NCBI GenBank assembly: GCA_963719005.1
Contig: CAVRAR010000014.1
Span: 558,001 to 622,000, forward strand
Direction: 5' to 3'
Source of the DNA: G963675935 sp963719005
GTDB taxonomy: Bacteria > Planctomycetota > Planctomycetia > Pirellulales > Thermoguttaceae
Length of the DNA: 64,000 bases
Position numbers and translations under genes: made by a program
Shown here: in pieces, positions 51,524 to 61,147 of the stretch
How positions within the stretch are numbered: the stretch's first letter is position 1
How the letters are laid out: every line of letters starts with the position of its first letter
The notes under the pieces: model-generated
Database searches by the model: none
The model's input: only the letters and a program-made list of their open reading frames with translations
What the model was told of the DNA's origin: nothing

Positions 51524-52747
51524 GTGCCCGCCGTTCACACCAGTAGTTCCGAAGAGATCCTGAAACTCTTCCAGCGCTATGTAATTCCCAATTATGGCCG
51601 CTTTCCCGTCGCCTTGACCCACGGCGAAGGCTCGTACATCTGGGATGCGGAGGGGAACCGCTATCTCGATCTGTTTTGCGGATGGGGCTGCAATCTGCTG
51701 GGCCATTGCCCGACGCTGGTGGTCGAGGCCGTTCGCGAACAATTGGGCGAGTTGATCCACGTGCCCAACACCTGGCATACCGAGTTGCAGGGGCTTTGGG
51801 CCAAGGCGCTGTCGGAGCGGAGCTTCGGCGGGCAGGCGTTCTTCTGCAATTCGGGCACCGAGGCCAACGAGGCGGCGATCAAGCTGGCCCGGCTGCACAA
51901 CGCCGCCCGCCGCCGCTACAAGATCATCACGTTCGAGGGCGGATTCCACGGCCGCACGATGGGCTCGATCTCCGCCACCGCTCAGCCGAAGTACCACGAG
52001 GGCCTCGGGCCGCTGATGGCCGGCTTCGTCTACGCCCCGTTCGGCGATCTGGAGGCCGTCGCGCGGCTGATCGACGACGAAACCGCGGCGATCCTGATCG
52101 AGCCGATCCAAGGCGAAGGGGGCGTCCGCATCCCGCCCGACGGCTTCTTGGCCGGGCTGCGGCAACTGGCCGACCAGCACGAGTTGCTGCTGATGTTCGA
52201 CGAGGTTCAGACCGGTTGCGGGCGGACCGGCGACTGGTTCGCCTATCAGGGGTTCGGCGTGACGCCCGACGTGATGACGCTGTCGAAGACGCTCTGCGGC
52301 GGACTGGCCGGCGGGGCGATGCTGACGACGCCCGAAATCGCCAAGAGCCTGCGGCCGGGAATGCACGCCTGCACGTTCGGCGGCAATCCGATCGCCGCCC
52401 GCGCCGGATTGGCGTTCATCGAGCAGATCGAGCGCGACAATCTGTTGGAACACGCGAAGCGGCTGGGCGAGGTTTTCAGCCGGCGGATGCGGCAGCTTCA
52501 GCAGGAATGCGACCTGGTGCGCGACGTTCGCGTCCGCGGCGCAATGATCGGCATCGAGCTCTCCATCGAAGGGGCCGCCACCGTGAAGGCCTGCCTGGAA
52601 CGACAACTGCTGATCAACTGCACGCACGGAACGGTGATCCGCCTGCTGCCGGCGATCAACCTGACCGAGGAGCAAGCCAACGAAGGTTGCGACGTACTGG
52701 CCGACGTACTGAAGAAGCAAGCCGGCAACCATTTGCCGATACAGTAA
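51524..52747 (+). CDS. argD: Acetylornithine aminotransferase
   Basis: A class III PLP aminotransferase of 407 residues that converts N-acetylglutamate semialdehyde to N-acetylornithine. Motifs are complete: LDLFCGWGCNLLGHCPTL, FCNSGTEANEAAIKLARLHN, LIEPIQGEGGVRIPPDGFLA, LMFDEVQTGCGRTGDWFAYQ and the PLP-Lys in TLSKTLCGGLAGGAMLTTPE. A GTG start with GAGGAG fits. It lies 95 bases after argB and before argF. Together with them it gives most of the acetylated route from glutamate to citrulline; argC and argJ are not in the window. Confidence 0.94.
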   Translation: MPAVHTSSSEEILKLFQRYVIPNYGRFPVALTHGEGSYIWDAEGNRYLDLFCGWGCNLLGHCPTLVVEAVREQLGELIHVPNTWHTELQGLWAKALSERSFGGQAFFCNSGTEANEAAIKLARLHNAARRRYKIITFEGGFHGRTMGSISATAQPKYHEGLGPLMAGFVYAPFGDLEAVARLIDDETAAILIEPIQGEGGVRIPPDGFLAGLRQLADQHELLLMFDEVQTGCGRTGDWFAYQGFGVTPDVMTLSKTLCGGLAGGAMLTTPEIAKSLRPGMHACTFGGNPIAARAGLAFIEQIERDNLLEHAKRLGEVFSRRMRQLQQECDLVRDVRVRGAMIGIELSIEGAATVKACLERQLLINCTHGTVIRLLPAINLTEEQANEGCDVLADVLKKQAGNHLPIQ

Positions 52748-52757
52748 AGAGGGTTTA

Positions 52758-52829
52758 GGGGCCAGGGATCAGGGGCCAGGGATCAGGGACATGCGATTTC
52801 TGATCCCTGACCCCTGATCTCTGACCCCT
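52758..52829. repeat. Palindromic, tandem-like element (GATCAGGGGCCAGG units)
   Basis: The units ggggccagggatcaggggcc and agggatcagggac are mirrored by gatccctgacccctgatctc. A related tandem block lies at 59521-59590. It fills the gap between argD and argF. Confidence 0.85.
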
Positions 52830-52843
52830 CCAGGAGCGACACG

Positions 52844-53761
52844 ATGCGACACCTATTGACACTGGCCGACGTGACCGCGGCCGAAATCGAACGCATCTTC
52901 TCGATCACGGAAGATCTGAAGCAGAAGTGCGAAAGCGGCCTGCGCGAACCGCTGCTGCCGGGCCGGGTCATGGCTTTGATCTTTGAAAAACCGTCGCTGC
53001 GCACCCGCGTCAGCTTCGAGGCCGGCATGGCCCATCTCGGCGGCAGCTCGATCTTCCTGGGCAACGACACCGGATTCGGCAGCCGCGAGAGCGTTGCCGA
53101 TTTCGCCCGCGTCCTGGGCGAGTACGCCGACGTGGTGGTCATCCGCGCCAATCGCCACCAAACGGCCGTCGATCTGGCGGAGCACGCCACCTGCTCGGTG
53201 GTCAACGGCCTGACCGATTTCGGCCATCCCTGCCAGGCGTTGGGCGATCTGTACACGATCCGCGAGTTGGTCGGCAAGTTGGAGGGGCATACGCTGGCGT
53301 GGATCGGCGACGCCAACAACGTGGCCCGCAGTCTGGCCATCGGTTGCGGCAAGTTGGGCATTCGCCTGGTGATGGCCACGCCGAAGAAGTACCAGTTCGA
53401 CGAGAAATCGCTGGCCTGGATCAAGCGGCAATCGCCAAATCTGGATTTCAGCGCCACAACCGATCCGGCCGAAGCGGTCGAGGGGGCCGTGGCCGTCTAC
53501 ACCGACGTTTGGGCGAGCATGGGCCAGGAGAGTCAGCGAGAGGCCCGCCGTCGCGAGTTCGCCGCCTATCAAGTGAACGCCGCGCTGATGCGACATGCCC
53601 AGAAGGGCGCGTTTTTCATGCACTGCCTGCCCGCCCATCGCGGCGAGGAGGTGACCGACGAAGTGATCGACGGCCCGCAAAGCGTCGTCATTCAGCAGGC
53701 CGCCAATCGCATGCACGTGCAGAAGGGCATCCTCGCCTGGCTGCTGGGGGCGAAGGGGTGA
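52844..53761 (+). CDS. argF: Ornithine carbamoyltransferase
   Basis: Makes citrulline from ornithine and carbamoyl phosphate. The carbamoyl phosphate motif is KPSLRTRVSFEAG (the S-x-R-T-R box), HPCQALGDLYTIRELVGKL is present, and the ornithine-binding region is FFMHCLPAHRGEEVTDEVID. 305 residues, full length. A CAGGAG site precedes the ATG. Last gene of the arg set. Confidence 0.95.
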   Translation: MRHLLTLADVTAAEIERIFSITEDLKQKCESGLREPLLPGRVMALIFEKPSLRTRVSFEAGMAHLGGSSIFLGNDTGFGSRESVADFARVLGEYADVVVIRANRHQTAVDLAEHATCSVVNGLTDFGHPCQALGDLYTIRELVGKLEGHTLAWIGDANNVARSLAIGCGKLGIRLVMATPKKYQFDEKSLAWIKRQSPNLDFSATTDPAEAVEGAVAVYTDVWASMGQESQREARRREFAAYQVNAALMRHAQKGAFFMHCLPAHRGEEVTDEVIDGPQSVVIQQAANRMHVQKGILAWLLGAKG

Positions 53762-53765
53762 GAAT

Positions 53766-53810
53766 GGGGACTGTCCCAATTTTCGTGTCAGCGAAAATGG
53801 GACTGTCCCC
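53766..53810. repeat. GGGGAC-type palindromic element after argF
   Basis: The arms ggggactgtcccaattttcg and its inverse cgaaaatgggactgtcccct. Nearly identical to the in-frame copy at 36802. It begins four bases after the argF stop codon, between convergent genes. Confidence 0.92.
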
Positions 53811-53875
53811 TTTGACGCTTCGATGCCTCTTTTGACACAGAAATCCGAACAGGCCCTGAAAATGGGCGTTGCTTG

Positions 53876-55120
53876 CTACGGATTTCGCGACTCCCGGCGG
53901 TAGGCGGTCAGCGTCGTGCCGAGCTCGCGATGAAAGACGCTGCTCATGTAGCTTAGGCTGCTGAAGCCGCACGCCTGGGCGATCTTCTCGGCCGAGAGGT
54001 TGGTCTCGACCAGCAGCCGCTTGCTCCAAGCCAGCCGGGCCTGTTGGATTTGCCGACGGATCGAGCGGCCCAGCATATTCTGGAAGCGGATCTCCAAGCT
54101 GCGCCGCGAGACGTGCGACTCGGAGACGACGTCGCTCACCGTGATCGCCTCGCGGCAGTGGTCGCGGATGAAACGCACGGCGGCCGCCACGTGCCGGTCT
54201 TCGATCGCCAGGACGTCGGTCGAGCGCCGCGGGATGACCCAAAGGGCCTCGACCAGGACGCGTTGCGGCCGTTGGACGCGGCCGGTCATCAGTCCGTCGA
54301 GCAGCTCGGCGGCTTGGTAGCCCGCTCGCTCCAGGTTGAGAACCACGCTCGACATGGGCGGATTCGCCAATTCGCACAGCAAGCAGTCTTCGTCGACGCC
54401 CACCACCGCGACGTCGTCCGGGACGCGAAGCCCCGCCTGGAGACAGGATTCGATCACCTGCCGGCCGCGGATGTCGTTGCAGGCCATGATGCCGACCGGG
54501 TTTGCAAGCGACCGCAGCCAGGCGGTCACCGATGCTTGTTCGCGGTCCCACGGCAAGAGGCGATGGCGATGGGGCGGCTCGTAGACGGTGCAGAAGTGCC
54601 CACCTTCTCGAAGACGCTCGGAAAACCCTCCCAGCCGCCTGTCCGACCAGAGCCGTCCTTCGTATCCGCAGAAAGCGAAACGAGTGAAGCCGCGCTCGAT
54701 GAGATGCTCCGCGGCGAGGCGGCCCGCGTTGTCCGAGTCGGCGCAGATTTCCGAGACGTTCGAGAGCGGATGACTGTCGGCAAGTTGCTTTTCGTTCAAG
54801 TCGATCGCGATCAGCGGCAGCCCGGACGAGAGCAAGCTATGGGCGATGGCCGGCGTGTGAATCCGGCCGATGACGCCGGCGGCGTCCAAGCGGCGAAGGG
54901 AAAAAGATTCTCCGCGAGAACGCCAGCGGACGCCCCCCATGGGAAACATCTTGTCGCTCGTGCTGTCCGACTCGGGCACGGGCACTCCGCGATGCTCGCC
55001 GGCGAGGCAGAACACCCACGGCCCATGCAGTTGTGCGTAGCGAGCGATGCCTTCCAGCAGTCCGCGATCATAGCCGGCGAAGGGGTGCATCAGCAGGACA
55101 ACTCGCGGCGTACCGGTCAT
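53876..55120 (-). CDS. XylR-like transcriptional regulator (LacI-type sensor with AraC-type DNA-binding domain)
   Basis: A 414-residue regulator. The N-terminal region is a periplasmic-binding-like sugar sensor (VVLLMHPFAGYDRGLLEGIA, HLIERGFTRFAFCGYEGRLW, IMACNDIRGRQVIESCLQAG). The C-terminal AraC domain has two helix-turn-helix units (ITVSDVVSESHVSRRSLEIR and NLSAEKIAQACGFSSLSYMS). This is the XylR domain order. Its ligand is probably a sugar. It is transcribed away from the export genes downstream and no obvious target operon adjoins it; the exported glycan cluster is a possible target, but that is speculation. Confidence 0.9.
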   Translation of the reverse strand: MTGTPRVVLLMHPFAGYDRGLLEGIARYAQLHGPWVFCLAGEHRGVPVPESDSTSDKMFPMGGVRWRSRGESFSLRRLDAAGVIGRIHTPAIAHSLLSSGLPLIAIDLNEKQLADSHPLSNVSEICADSDNAGRLAAEHLIERGFTRFAFCGYEGRLWSDRRLGGFSERLREGGHFCTVYEPPHRHRLLPWDREQASVTAWLRSLANPVGIMACNDIRGRQVIESCLQAGLRVPDDVAVVGVDEDCLLCELANPPMSSVVLNLERAGYQAAELLDGLMTGRVQRPQRVLVEALWVIPRRSTDVLAIEDRHVAAAVRFIRDHCREAITVSDVVSESHVSRRSLEIRFQNMLGRSIRRQIQQARLAWSKRLLVETNLSAEKIAQACGFSSLSYMSSVFHRELGTTLTAYRRESRNP

Positions 55121-55629
55121 GGGTGGTTCTCCGTGGCTCTATCCGTCGCCGTTCACGGGGCGGTGAGCCAATCTAGTGTTCTGTCAACGGTGATTTGGTA
55201 GATGGGCGGCACACCCTGAAAGGGCGTGGTGAGCTGCCCAGCCACGCCCTTTCAGGGCGTGCCACCCATCATCACTCGACGACTGACAGAGCACTAGTAG
55301 GAACACGGGTGTGTGTCCAGTATTGACCCGAGGTAATCGGAACGCAAGGCGTTGATCGACGCCGGAAGAACGGCAAGGCCGCCGGTTCGCACGCGGCGAG
55401 CACTTCCCATAGGCCCCATGACTCCCAAACTTTCACGAGAGCAGCGGGGTCGCGTTACGCTCCTGGCTCTGATTTCCTCACGGAAAAGGCGGAAAAGTCT
55501 GCGGCAATTCGGCCTTGACGTCCGAGGGGGCTCTCCGCTATTCTTCGCCCCCTATTCGTGAGGGAGCCGATGCGGCTCCGCTTATCGCTTTTTACTCTTC
55601 CTTGGACCGACAAGCACTCGATCGGGACC
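55121..55629. other. Intergenic region with a nested palindrome
   Basis: A 509-base divergent gap. It contains a nested palindrome at 55173-55298 (annotated separately). The remainder has no supported frame apart from possible alternative starts of the next gene (55558, 55570). Promoters for both flanking genes are expected here. Confidence 0.6.
55173..55298. repeat. Nested palindromic element
   Basis: The outer arms ctagtgttctgtcaacggtg match gactgacagagcactag, and inside them gatgggcggcacaccctgaa with agggcgtgg matches ccacgccctttcagggcgtg with ccacccatc. The two-layer arrangement suggests one element inserted in another. Confidence 0.85.
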
Positions 55630-56745
55630 ATGCAGCATCGTAACTCGCACCATGCACGATGGTTATTGGTCACGGCGGTAGTGACAATTGCGTTGATTGG
55701 CTCGGGGTGTGCCGGGCACGTCTACCAAGCATCGAGGTTGCCGCCCGAGTTGATCGCGCCGCCCCCCGTCGATCTCGAAACGCTCGACCTTTCCGGTTTG
55801 GCCGACCAGTCGGTCAGCGACGAAGTGGTTCAACCGGGCGACGTGCTCGAGATGACAATGATCACCGACTACGCGAAGCTTACGACAACGACTACCCCGA
55901 TTCGCGTGGCCGACGACGGAACGATCGTGGTTCCGTTGGTCGGACAAGTCAACATCGCCGGCATGGAAATCGCGCGGGCCGAACAGGCGGTGAACGCCGA
56001 GAGCATCACGCGGGGCGTGTTCCGCCATCCCTCCATCACCATAACGATGAAGCAGTGCCACACCTGCAAAGTCATGGTGGCGGGCGCGGTCAACAAGCCG
56101 GGAACGCATGAGCTTCCCCGAGGATCGACGTCATTGATGGCGGCGATCTTGGCCGCCGAGGGACTCAGCAAGGAGGCAGGCACGGAAGTGGAGATCCGTC
56201 ACACCGACTCTCGGCAAGCGATGCGCGGCGGCCAGCCGCCCTACTTGTCGGCGGCGACGGGGCCCAATCCGCTCGCTACGCCGGCTTCCTACGAACAACC
56301 GGGCGAAATGACGCCCGAAGTCATCAAGGTCGATCTTGCCGCGGCGACCTCCGGGCTCATCCGAGTTCCGGACTTGCGCGACGGCGACGTCGTCCACGTC
56401 GCCAAGCGAAACCCGCTGCCAATCAACGTGATTGGACTGGTGACGAAGCCCGGCTCATTCCCCTATCCGCTGAACCAAAACATACGGGTGTTGGATGCTC
56501 TCGCCCTGGCCGGCGGATGTTCCAACCCGTTGGCCGAGGAGATACTGCTGATTCGCCGTCCGCCCGGCGCGAACGAACCGGTGCGAATCGCCGTCAGTCT
56601 CCAAGGCGCAAAGAGCGGTCAAGACAACATAGCCCTGGCGCCGGGCGACACCGTTTCGGTCGAGCGAACGGCCGCAACGGCGTTCCTGGAGGCGATTCAG
56701 ACGGTCTTCCGCTTCAGCGTCGGAGGCAATGTAGCGTGGTTCTAA
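55630..56745 (+). CDS. Polysaccharide export OPX lipoprotein (Wza-like)
   Basis: A 371-residue outer-membrane polysaccharide export protein. The N-terminus (MQHRNSHHARWLLVTAVVTI) leads to a lipobox (ALIGSGCAGH). A Poly_export domain follows (VVQPGDVLEMTMITDYAKLT, VRVADDGTIVVPLVGQVN as IRVADDGTIVVPLVGQVN), then two SLBB domains (CKVMVAGAVNKPGTHELPRG and INVIGLVTKPGSFPYPLNQN). OPX proteins form the channel by which capsule or exopolysaccharide leaves. The start was chosen so that the signal peptide has normal length. It overlaps the O-antigen ligase gene by 10 bases. Wzc is not seen. Confidence 0.9.
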   Translation: MQHRNSHHARWLLVTAVVTIALIGSGCAGHVYQASRLPPELIAPPPVDLETLDLSGLADQSVSDEVVQPGDVLEMTMITDYAKLTTTTTPIRVADDGTIVVPLVGQVNIAGMEIARAEQAVNAESITRGVFRHPSITITMKQCHTCKVMVAGAVNKPGTHELPRGSTSLMAAILAAEGLSKEAGTEVEIRHTDSRQAMRGGQPPYLSAATGPNPLATPASYEQPGEMTPEVIKVDLAAATSGLIRVPDLRDGDVVHVAKRNPLPINVIGLVTKPGSFPYPLNQNIRVLDALALAGGCSNPLAEEILLIRRPPGANEPVRIAVSLQGAKSGQDNIALAPGDTVSVERTAATAFLEAIQTVFRFSVGGNVAWF

Positions 56746-59431
56746 ACCGCAAACAGGCCATCGATCGGTTTCTGCTGCAGGTCGTCGACGTCGGTCTGGC
56801 GGGGGTGATCTTCGTAACGCCGCTGTTGATGGGCGGGCGGCACGCGGTGGGACAACTCGCGCTGACGGTGTTTGCCGTGGCGGCGGCCTGGGGCTGGGCA
56901 GTCCGGCAATGTCTTCAAACCGACGCCCGCTGGCGGCCGACGGCCGCGACGCCGTTGCTGCTGATCGGATTGGCGCTGGTCGTGCTGCAAATCGCGCCCT
57001 TGCCGCCCTGGTTGCTGGCGCGTCTCTCGCCGGCGACCGCCGACGTTCTACCGCTGTGGGGCGCCGATGCGGAAGCCGCCGCATGGTTTGGATACTGGAG
57101 CCGCATTTCCTTCACTCCCGCCGAGACGTTGGCCGGGTTGGTGATCTTCCTGGATTTTATTCTCCTGTTCCTGGTAACTGCCCAACGCGTTCGGCACGTC
57201 GAGGACGTCGAGCGGCTGTTGCGCTGGTGTGCGCTGTCGGCCGTGCTAATGGCCTCGTTCGGCATCGTGCAATGCTTGACCGCCAACGGGAAGTTCTTCT
57301 GGTTCTACCAGCACCCCTTCTCCGACACGTGCGACGGGGCCACGGGAAGCTTCACCAATCGCAACCACTTCGCCGACTGCCTGGCTTTGGGCGTCGGGCC
57401 GCTGATCTGGTGGCTGCAAGACGCCATGCGGCGGGCGCGCGGACGGCCGCGCGGGTCCGATACGTCCGTCGGCTTCCTCGGGCTGGCGCTGGGAGTCGTC
57501 CTGTTCGCCGGTTTGCTCTCGCTTTCGCGCGGGGGAATCGCCGCCATGTTTCTCGCCGCGGTGATCTGCACGGTGGTCTGCTACCGTGCAAGCTCGTTGG
57601 GGGGCCGATTCGTCGCCGCATTGGCCGGCGCCGGCGTGCTGATCGGTCTCTCGCTGGCGATCTTCGGCTTCGACAGCGTCAGCAATCGGCTGGAAGACTT
57701 CTCTTCCGCCTCCCTGCAACGGCTCGACGCCGGCGCCTGTCGGAGGACCATTTGGGCAAACACCGCCAAGGCCGCCTCCCATCACCTTCTGCTGGGAACC
57801 GGCGTGGGGAGCTTCAGCGAAGTCTATCCCCAGTACTCCGAGATTTCCTTCTTCGACGGCAGAGAGCCCACCCACGCCGAAAACGGCTATTTGCAGGTTC
57901 TGCTCGAAACCGGCGTCGTCGGTCTCGCATTGCTGCTGACGGGCATCGTCGTTTGCGCGTCGTGGTGCGCCGCGCGGCATCAGGGCGTCGGTTCCCTCGC
58001 GCGCGAGGGTATGCGCGGCGGCGATTGCCGCCAGTCTGGCCGCCTTCGTCGTCCATGCCCTGGTCGACTTCGTTTGGTATGTGCCGGCGCTGATGGCGAT
58101 CGCCTGCGTCTTGGCCGCCTGCGTCATGCGCATCCGGCAGATGGCGGGTGCAGATCAACGGACGACGGTCGCAGCGCGGCGGTCGGAATCCGAATTCCGA
58201 ATTCCGAATTCACCCGCATTTTCCGCGCAACGATTCGCCTGGCCGGTTGCCGCAGCGGCGCTGACGTTCGTGGGAGCGTGGATGATCGCCAATCGGATCG
58301 GCCCGGCGGTGGCCCAGCCGTATTGGGACGAGTATCTTGTCGCCCGCCGCGCAGCGGAAGCCGAGGACAAGACCGACCCGCGGCGTGCTTTGGCCGACGC
58401 GCAGACGCAAGAGCGGTGGATTGCCTGCCTGGAAAACGTGGTGCGGTGGCAGCCGACGCACGCCCAGGCCCATCTGAAACTGGTGGAAACTCATCGCCGG
58501 CTGTTCGACATCTTGCAGAACGAATCCCCCAACCCGATGCCCGTCATCCAAATCAGCGACGCGGTCTTCAACGAGCCGCAGTTTCGATCGCGCGAGGCGT
58601 TGCAGAAATGGCTGCCGATCGCCGTCGGCCCGCATTGCGTGCACTTGGAAGCTTGCCTCGACCATGTGAGGAGGGCGCTGACACTCTGCCCGCTGGAGGG
58701 ACGCGGCTACGTTCACGTCGCCGAATTGTCGTTCCTCTGGACTTCCGACCGGGCGGCCGAGCGGGCTTGCATCGAGCAGGCGATGCGCGTGCGTCCCTTC
58801 GATGGAGCCGTGCTCTATGCGGCGGCAAACCAGGCGATCCTCGCGGGCAATGAGCCGCTGTGGCGCGAATACCTGAAGCGGGCTTTTCGCTACGGACGCG
58901 AACAGCAGCAGAGAATCATCTCCGATCGCGTGGCCGCCGCGCCGCCGGAAGCTCTGCCCGCCGTCATCGCCGATATTCTCAACGAATTCCGGCCCGATCT
59001 GGAAAACGCAAATTTCCTCGACAACATCTGCGCAGACCATTGCTCGCGCGAGGAAATGACGCCCTTGGTGCGCGTATCGCGCCGAGACGGCGGAAGCCGA
59101 GGCGGCTGCCGCGGATGACGCCGAGACAGCGGCCCGCCTCTGGCTCACAGCCTGCGGCCTCCACCGTCAACTCCAGAACGACGCCAAGGCGCTCCAATGC
59201 GCCCGCAACGCCCTGCAATGCGCTTCGGGCGTGTACGGAGCTCACTACGAACTGGGGCGGTGTCTGTTGAGCCAGTCGCAATTTGCCGAGGCGGAGGTCC
59301 ATCTGCGGTGGTGTCTGCAACGCACCCCCAACGATCTGAATGTCGAAACCCAGGTCCGAGAAGCCATGAAAGGACGACTCGACCAGGAGCGCCGAGCCGC
59401 CAACGAAGCAGAAACGCACGCAACCCGTTGA
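56736..59431 (+). CDS. O-antigen ligase/polymerase-like membrane protein with C-terminal TPR region, two frame breaks
   Basis: A protein of about 897 residues from a GTG start (GGAGG site). The N-terminal half has about ten helices (LALTVFAVAAAWGWAVRQC, LAGLVIFLDFILLFLVTAQ) and the ligase motif GSFTNRNHFADCLALG, with HAENGYLQVLLETGVVGLAL. The frame breaks after SLAREG, resuming one base later as CAAAIAASLAAFVVHALVDF, and again near 59071, where AYRAETAEAEAAAADDAE begins the final TPR-like region (GAHYELGRCLLSQSQFAEAE). Both are repaired by removal of one base. It would polymerise or attach sugar repeat units at the outer face of the inner membrane. A short gaattc repeat inside gives SEFRIPNSPA. 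Confidence 0.8.
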
Positions 59432-59520
59432 ACTGTCGCGAATGTGGTGAAGAATCGGTCGGATGCGAAACCGTGAGCGGATTCCAGTGGGCGGTAAACC
59501 GCCCACCCCTCGGCCTCTTC

Positions 59521-59590
59521 AATCCCTGATCCCTGACCCCTGATCCCTGACCCCTGATCCCTGATCCCTGACCCCTGATCCCTGACCCCT
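59521..59590. repeat. Tandem block of ccctgatccctgac units
   Basis: The unit cctgatccctgacc is repeated about five times, with slight variation, just before the start of the CpsB-type gene. Same family as 52758-52829. The units are contiguous with no spacers, so it is not a CRISPR array. Confidence 0.88.
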
Positions 59591-59598
59591 GCCGCACC

Positions 59599-60421
59599 GT
59601 GAACCACCCCGATCCGTTTGTTGACATCCACTGCCACGTTCTGCCCGACCTCGATGACGGCGCGTCGAGTTGGGACGAGGCACTCGCTATGGCGGAAATG
59701 GCAGTGGCCGACGGGATTGCCACGATCATCGCCACGCCGCACCAATTAGGAAACCACGCGAAGACCTCGGGCGAGACGATCCTCGCGGCGGCCGCTGAGT
59801 TTCAGCGGTGGCTGGCGCAGCGGCACGTGCCTTTGCAGGTGCTTCCGGGCGCCGATGTGCGGATCGAGCCGGATCTGTTGCAAAAAATTCGCATCGGCGA
59901 GGTTCTTACGCTGGGCGATCACCGCCGCCACCTGCTGCTCGAGTTACCCCACGACATCTACGTTCCGTTGGACCGGCTGCTCGACGACCTGCAAACTGTC
60001 GGCGTGGTCGGCATCTTGTCCCACCCCGAACGCAATCGCGGACTGTTGAACCAGCCCGGCATGCTCCGCCCCCTCGTTGAGCGCGGCTGTCTGTTGCAGG
60101 TGACTGCGGGAAGCCTGACGGGCGCATTCGGCTCGCAGGTTCAGAAGTTCGCCAGTTCGTTGGTCGAACAGGGGCTCGTCCATTTTGTCGCCACCGACGC
60201 CCATGGCGTCAAGACTCGCCCTCCCGTTCTTAGCGAGGCGTTTGCGCGAGTGGCCGATCTGGCGGGCGAGAACGCGGCGATTGAGTTGTGTTGCAGGAAT
60301 CCGAAGACGGTGGCCGCTGGGGGAACTGTTCGGCCGGGACGCCGAAAACCGGCAAAGCCTGGTTGGACCAACTGGGTTTGCCGAACGTTTGCTTCAGAAC
60401 ATGCAGCCGCCGAACCGATAA
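59599..60421 (+). CDS. CpsB/YwqE-type PHP tyrosine phosphatase, one frame break near the C-terminus
   Basis: A PHP-superfamily phosphatase of the CpsB/CapC type, which dephosphorylates tyrosine kinases of capsule synthesis. The metal motifs are complete: FVDIHCHVLPDLDDGASSW, IIATPHQLGNHAKTSG, VGILSHPERNRGLL and FVATDAHGVKTRP. Near the end the frame probably shifts: NPKTVAAG continues as ELFGRDAENRQSLVGPTGFA if one G of a GGGGG run (60319-60323) is removed. Without it the protein ends at 60426 with a different tail. It lies behind the O-antigen ligase gene. Its kinase partner (Wzc/BY-kinase) is not in the window. Confidence 0.88.
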
Positions 60422-60546
60422 AATGAACACATGACTTCATTTCTGTAGTTTCTGAGGAATGAAACGCTCCCGAGACGCCTAAATCGGCGGAGACGGGTGT
60501 TTGGGGTAGCTGGGCAGTATTCCACGTAAACTCTTTGGGAGATGAG

Positions 60547-61050
60547 ATGATGATAAGGAAGGGAAGACTTGTTCGAGGCGTGGCAATCTTCTTGGGGGTG
60601 CTGGGGATGTGCGTGCCGGAGCTGGCTTTTGCCGCGACCACGCCCGCAGCGCCTGCCGTAGTGGACGTTGCCCTGGCCGACGGGGGAGTCTTGCACGGAC
60701 AGTTGATCGATCTTCAGGGCGGCAACGCCACTGGCGTTCCCGTTTCCGTAAAGGCTAAAAATAAGGAAATCATACGCACCGTCACCGTTAAGGATGGCCG
60801 CTTTACCATCCCGGGCTTGCGAGGCGGAGTCTACCAAGTCGCGGCGGGCAAGGGCCAGGGCGTCTATCGCCTCTGGACGGCCAAGGCTGCTCCGCCGTCG
60901 GCGCAGAAGAACGCCATCGTCTTCACCCAGGGACTCTTCGGTGGCGCTCCGAAAATGCTGCTGGCCAACCCGATTGTCGTCGCCGGCGTCGTGGCTACGG
61001 CCATTGCCGTTCCCGTGGCGGTCGTCAACTCCAAACCGTCCAGCCCCTGA
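60547..61050 (+). CDS. Exported carboxypeptidase-regulatory-like domain protein
   Basis: A 167-residue protein with a signal peptide (GRLVRGVAIFLGVLGMCVPE and cleavage near AFAATTPA). The middle has the beta-sandwich pattern of the carboxypeptidase regulatory-like fold: VVDVALADGGVLHGQLIDLQ, GVPVSVKAKNKEIIRTVTV, KDGRFTIPGLRGGVYQVAAG. The C-terminus is a hydrophobic helix (MLLANPIVVAGVVATAIAVP), a probable membrane anchor. A small surface or matrix-associated protein. A GGGAG site precedes the ATG. It ends the polysaccharide cluster; a terminator follows. Confidence 0.75.
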   Translation: MMIRKGRLVRGVAIFLGVLGMCVPELAFAATTPAAPAVVDVALADGGVLHGQLIDLQGGNATGVPVSVKAKNKEIIRTVTVKDGRFTIPGLRGGVYQVAAGKGQGVYRLWTAKAAPPSAQKNAIVFTQGLFGGAPKMLLANPIVVAGVVATAIAVPVAVVNSKPSSP

Positions 61051-61107
61051 TCGCGGCACGCGCAAACCAACGGACCGTTTCGGGCCGTTAATCTGTAAAT
61101 CACGTTG

Positions 61108-61135
61108 GGGCGGCAGTTGAACTGCCGCCCTTTTC
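61108..61135 (+). terminator. Rho-independent terminator
   Basis: GGGCGGCAG, TTGAA loop, CTGCCGCCC, then TTTT about 60 bases after the stop codon of the exported protein. Strong stem and U-tract, at the end of the plus-strand polysaccharide cluster. Confidence 0.88.
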
Positions 61136-61147
61136 GTTGCGCACAGA

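Noticed and set aside
59521..59590. Possible CRISPR array from repeated units
   Set aside because: The units are contiguous, short (about 14 bases) and degenerate, with no spacers and no cas genes. It is a tandem repeat block.
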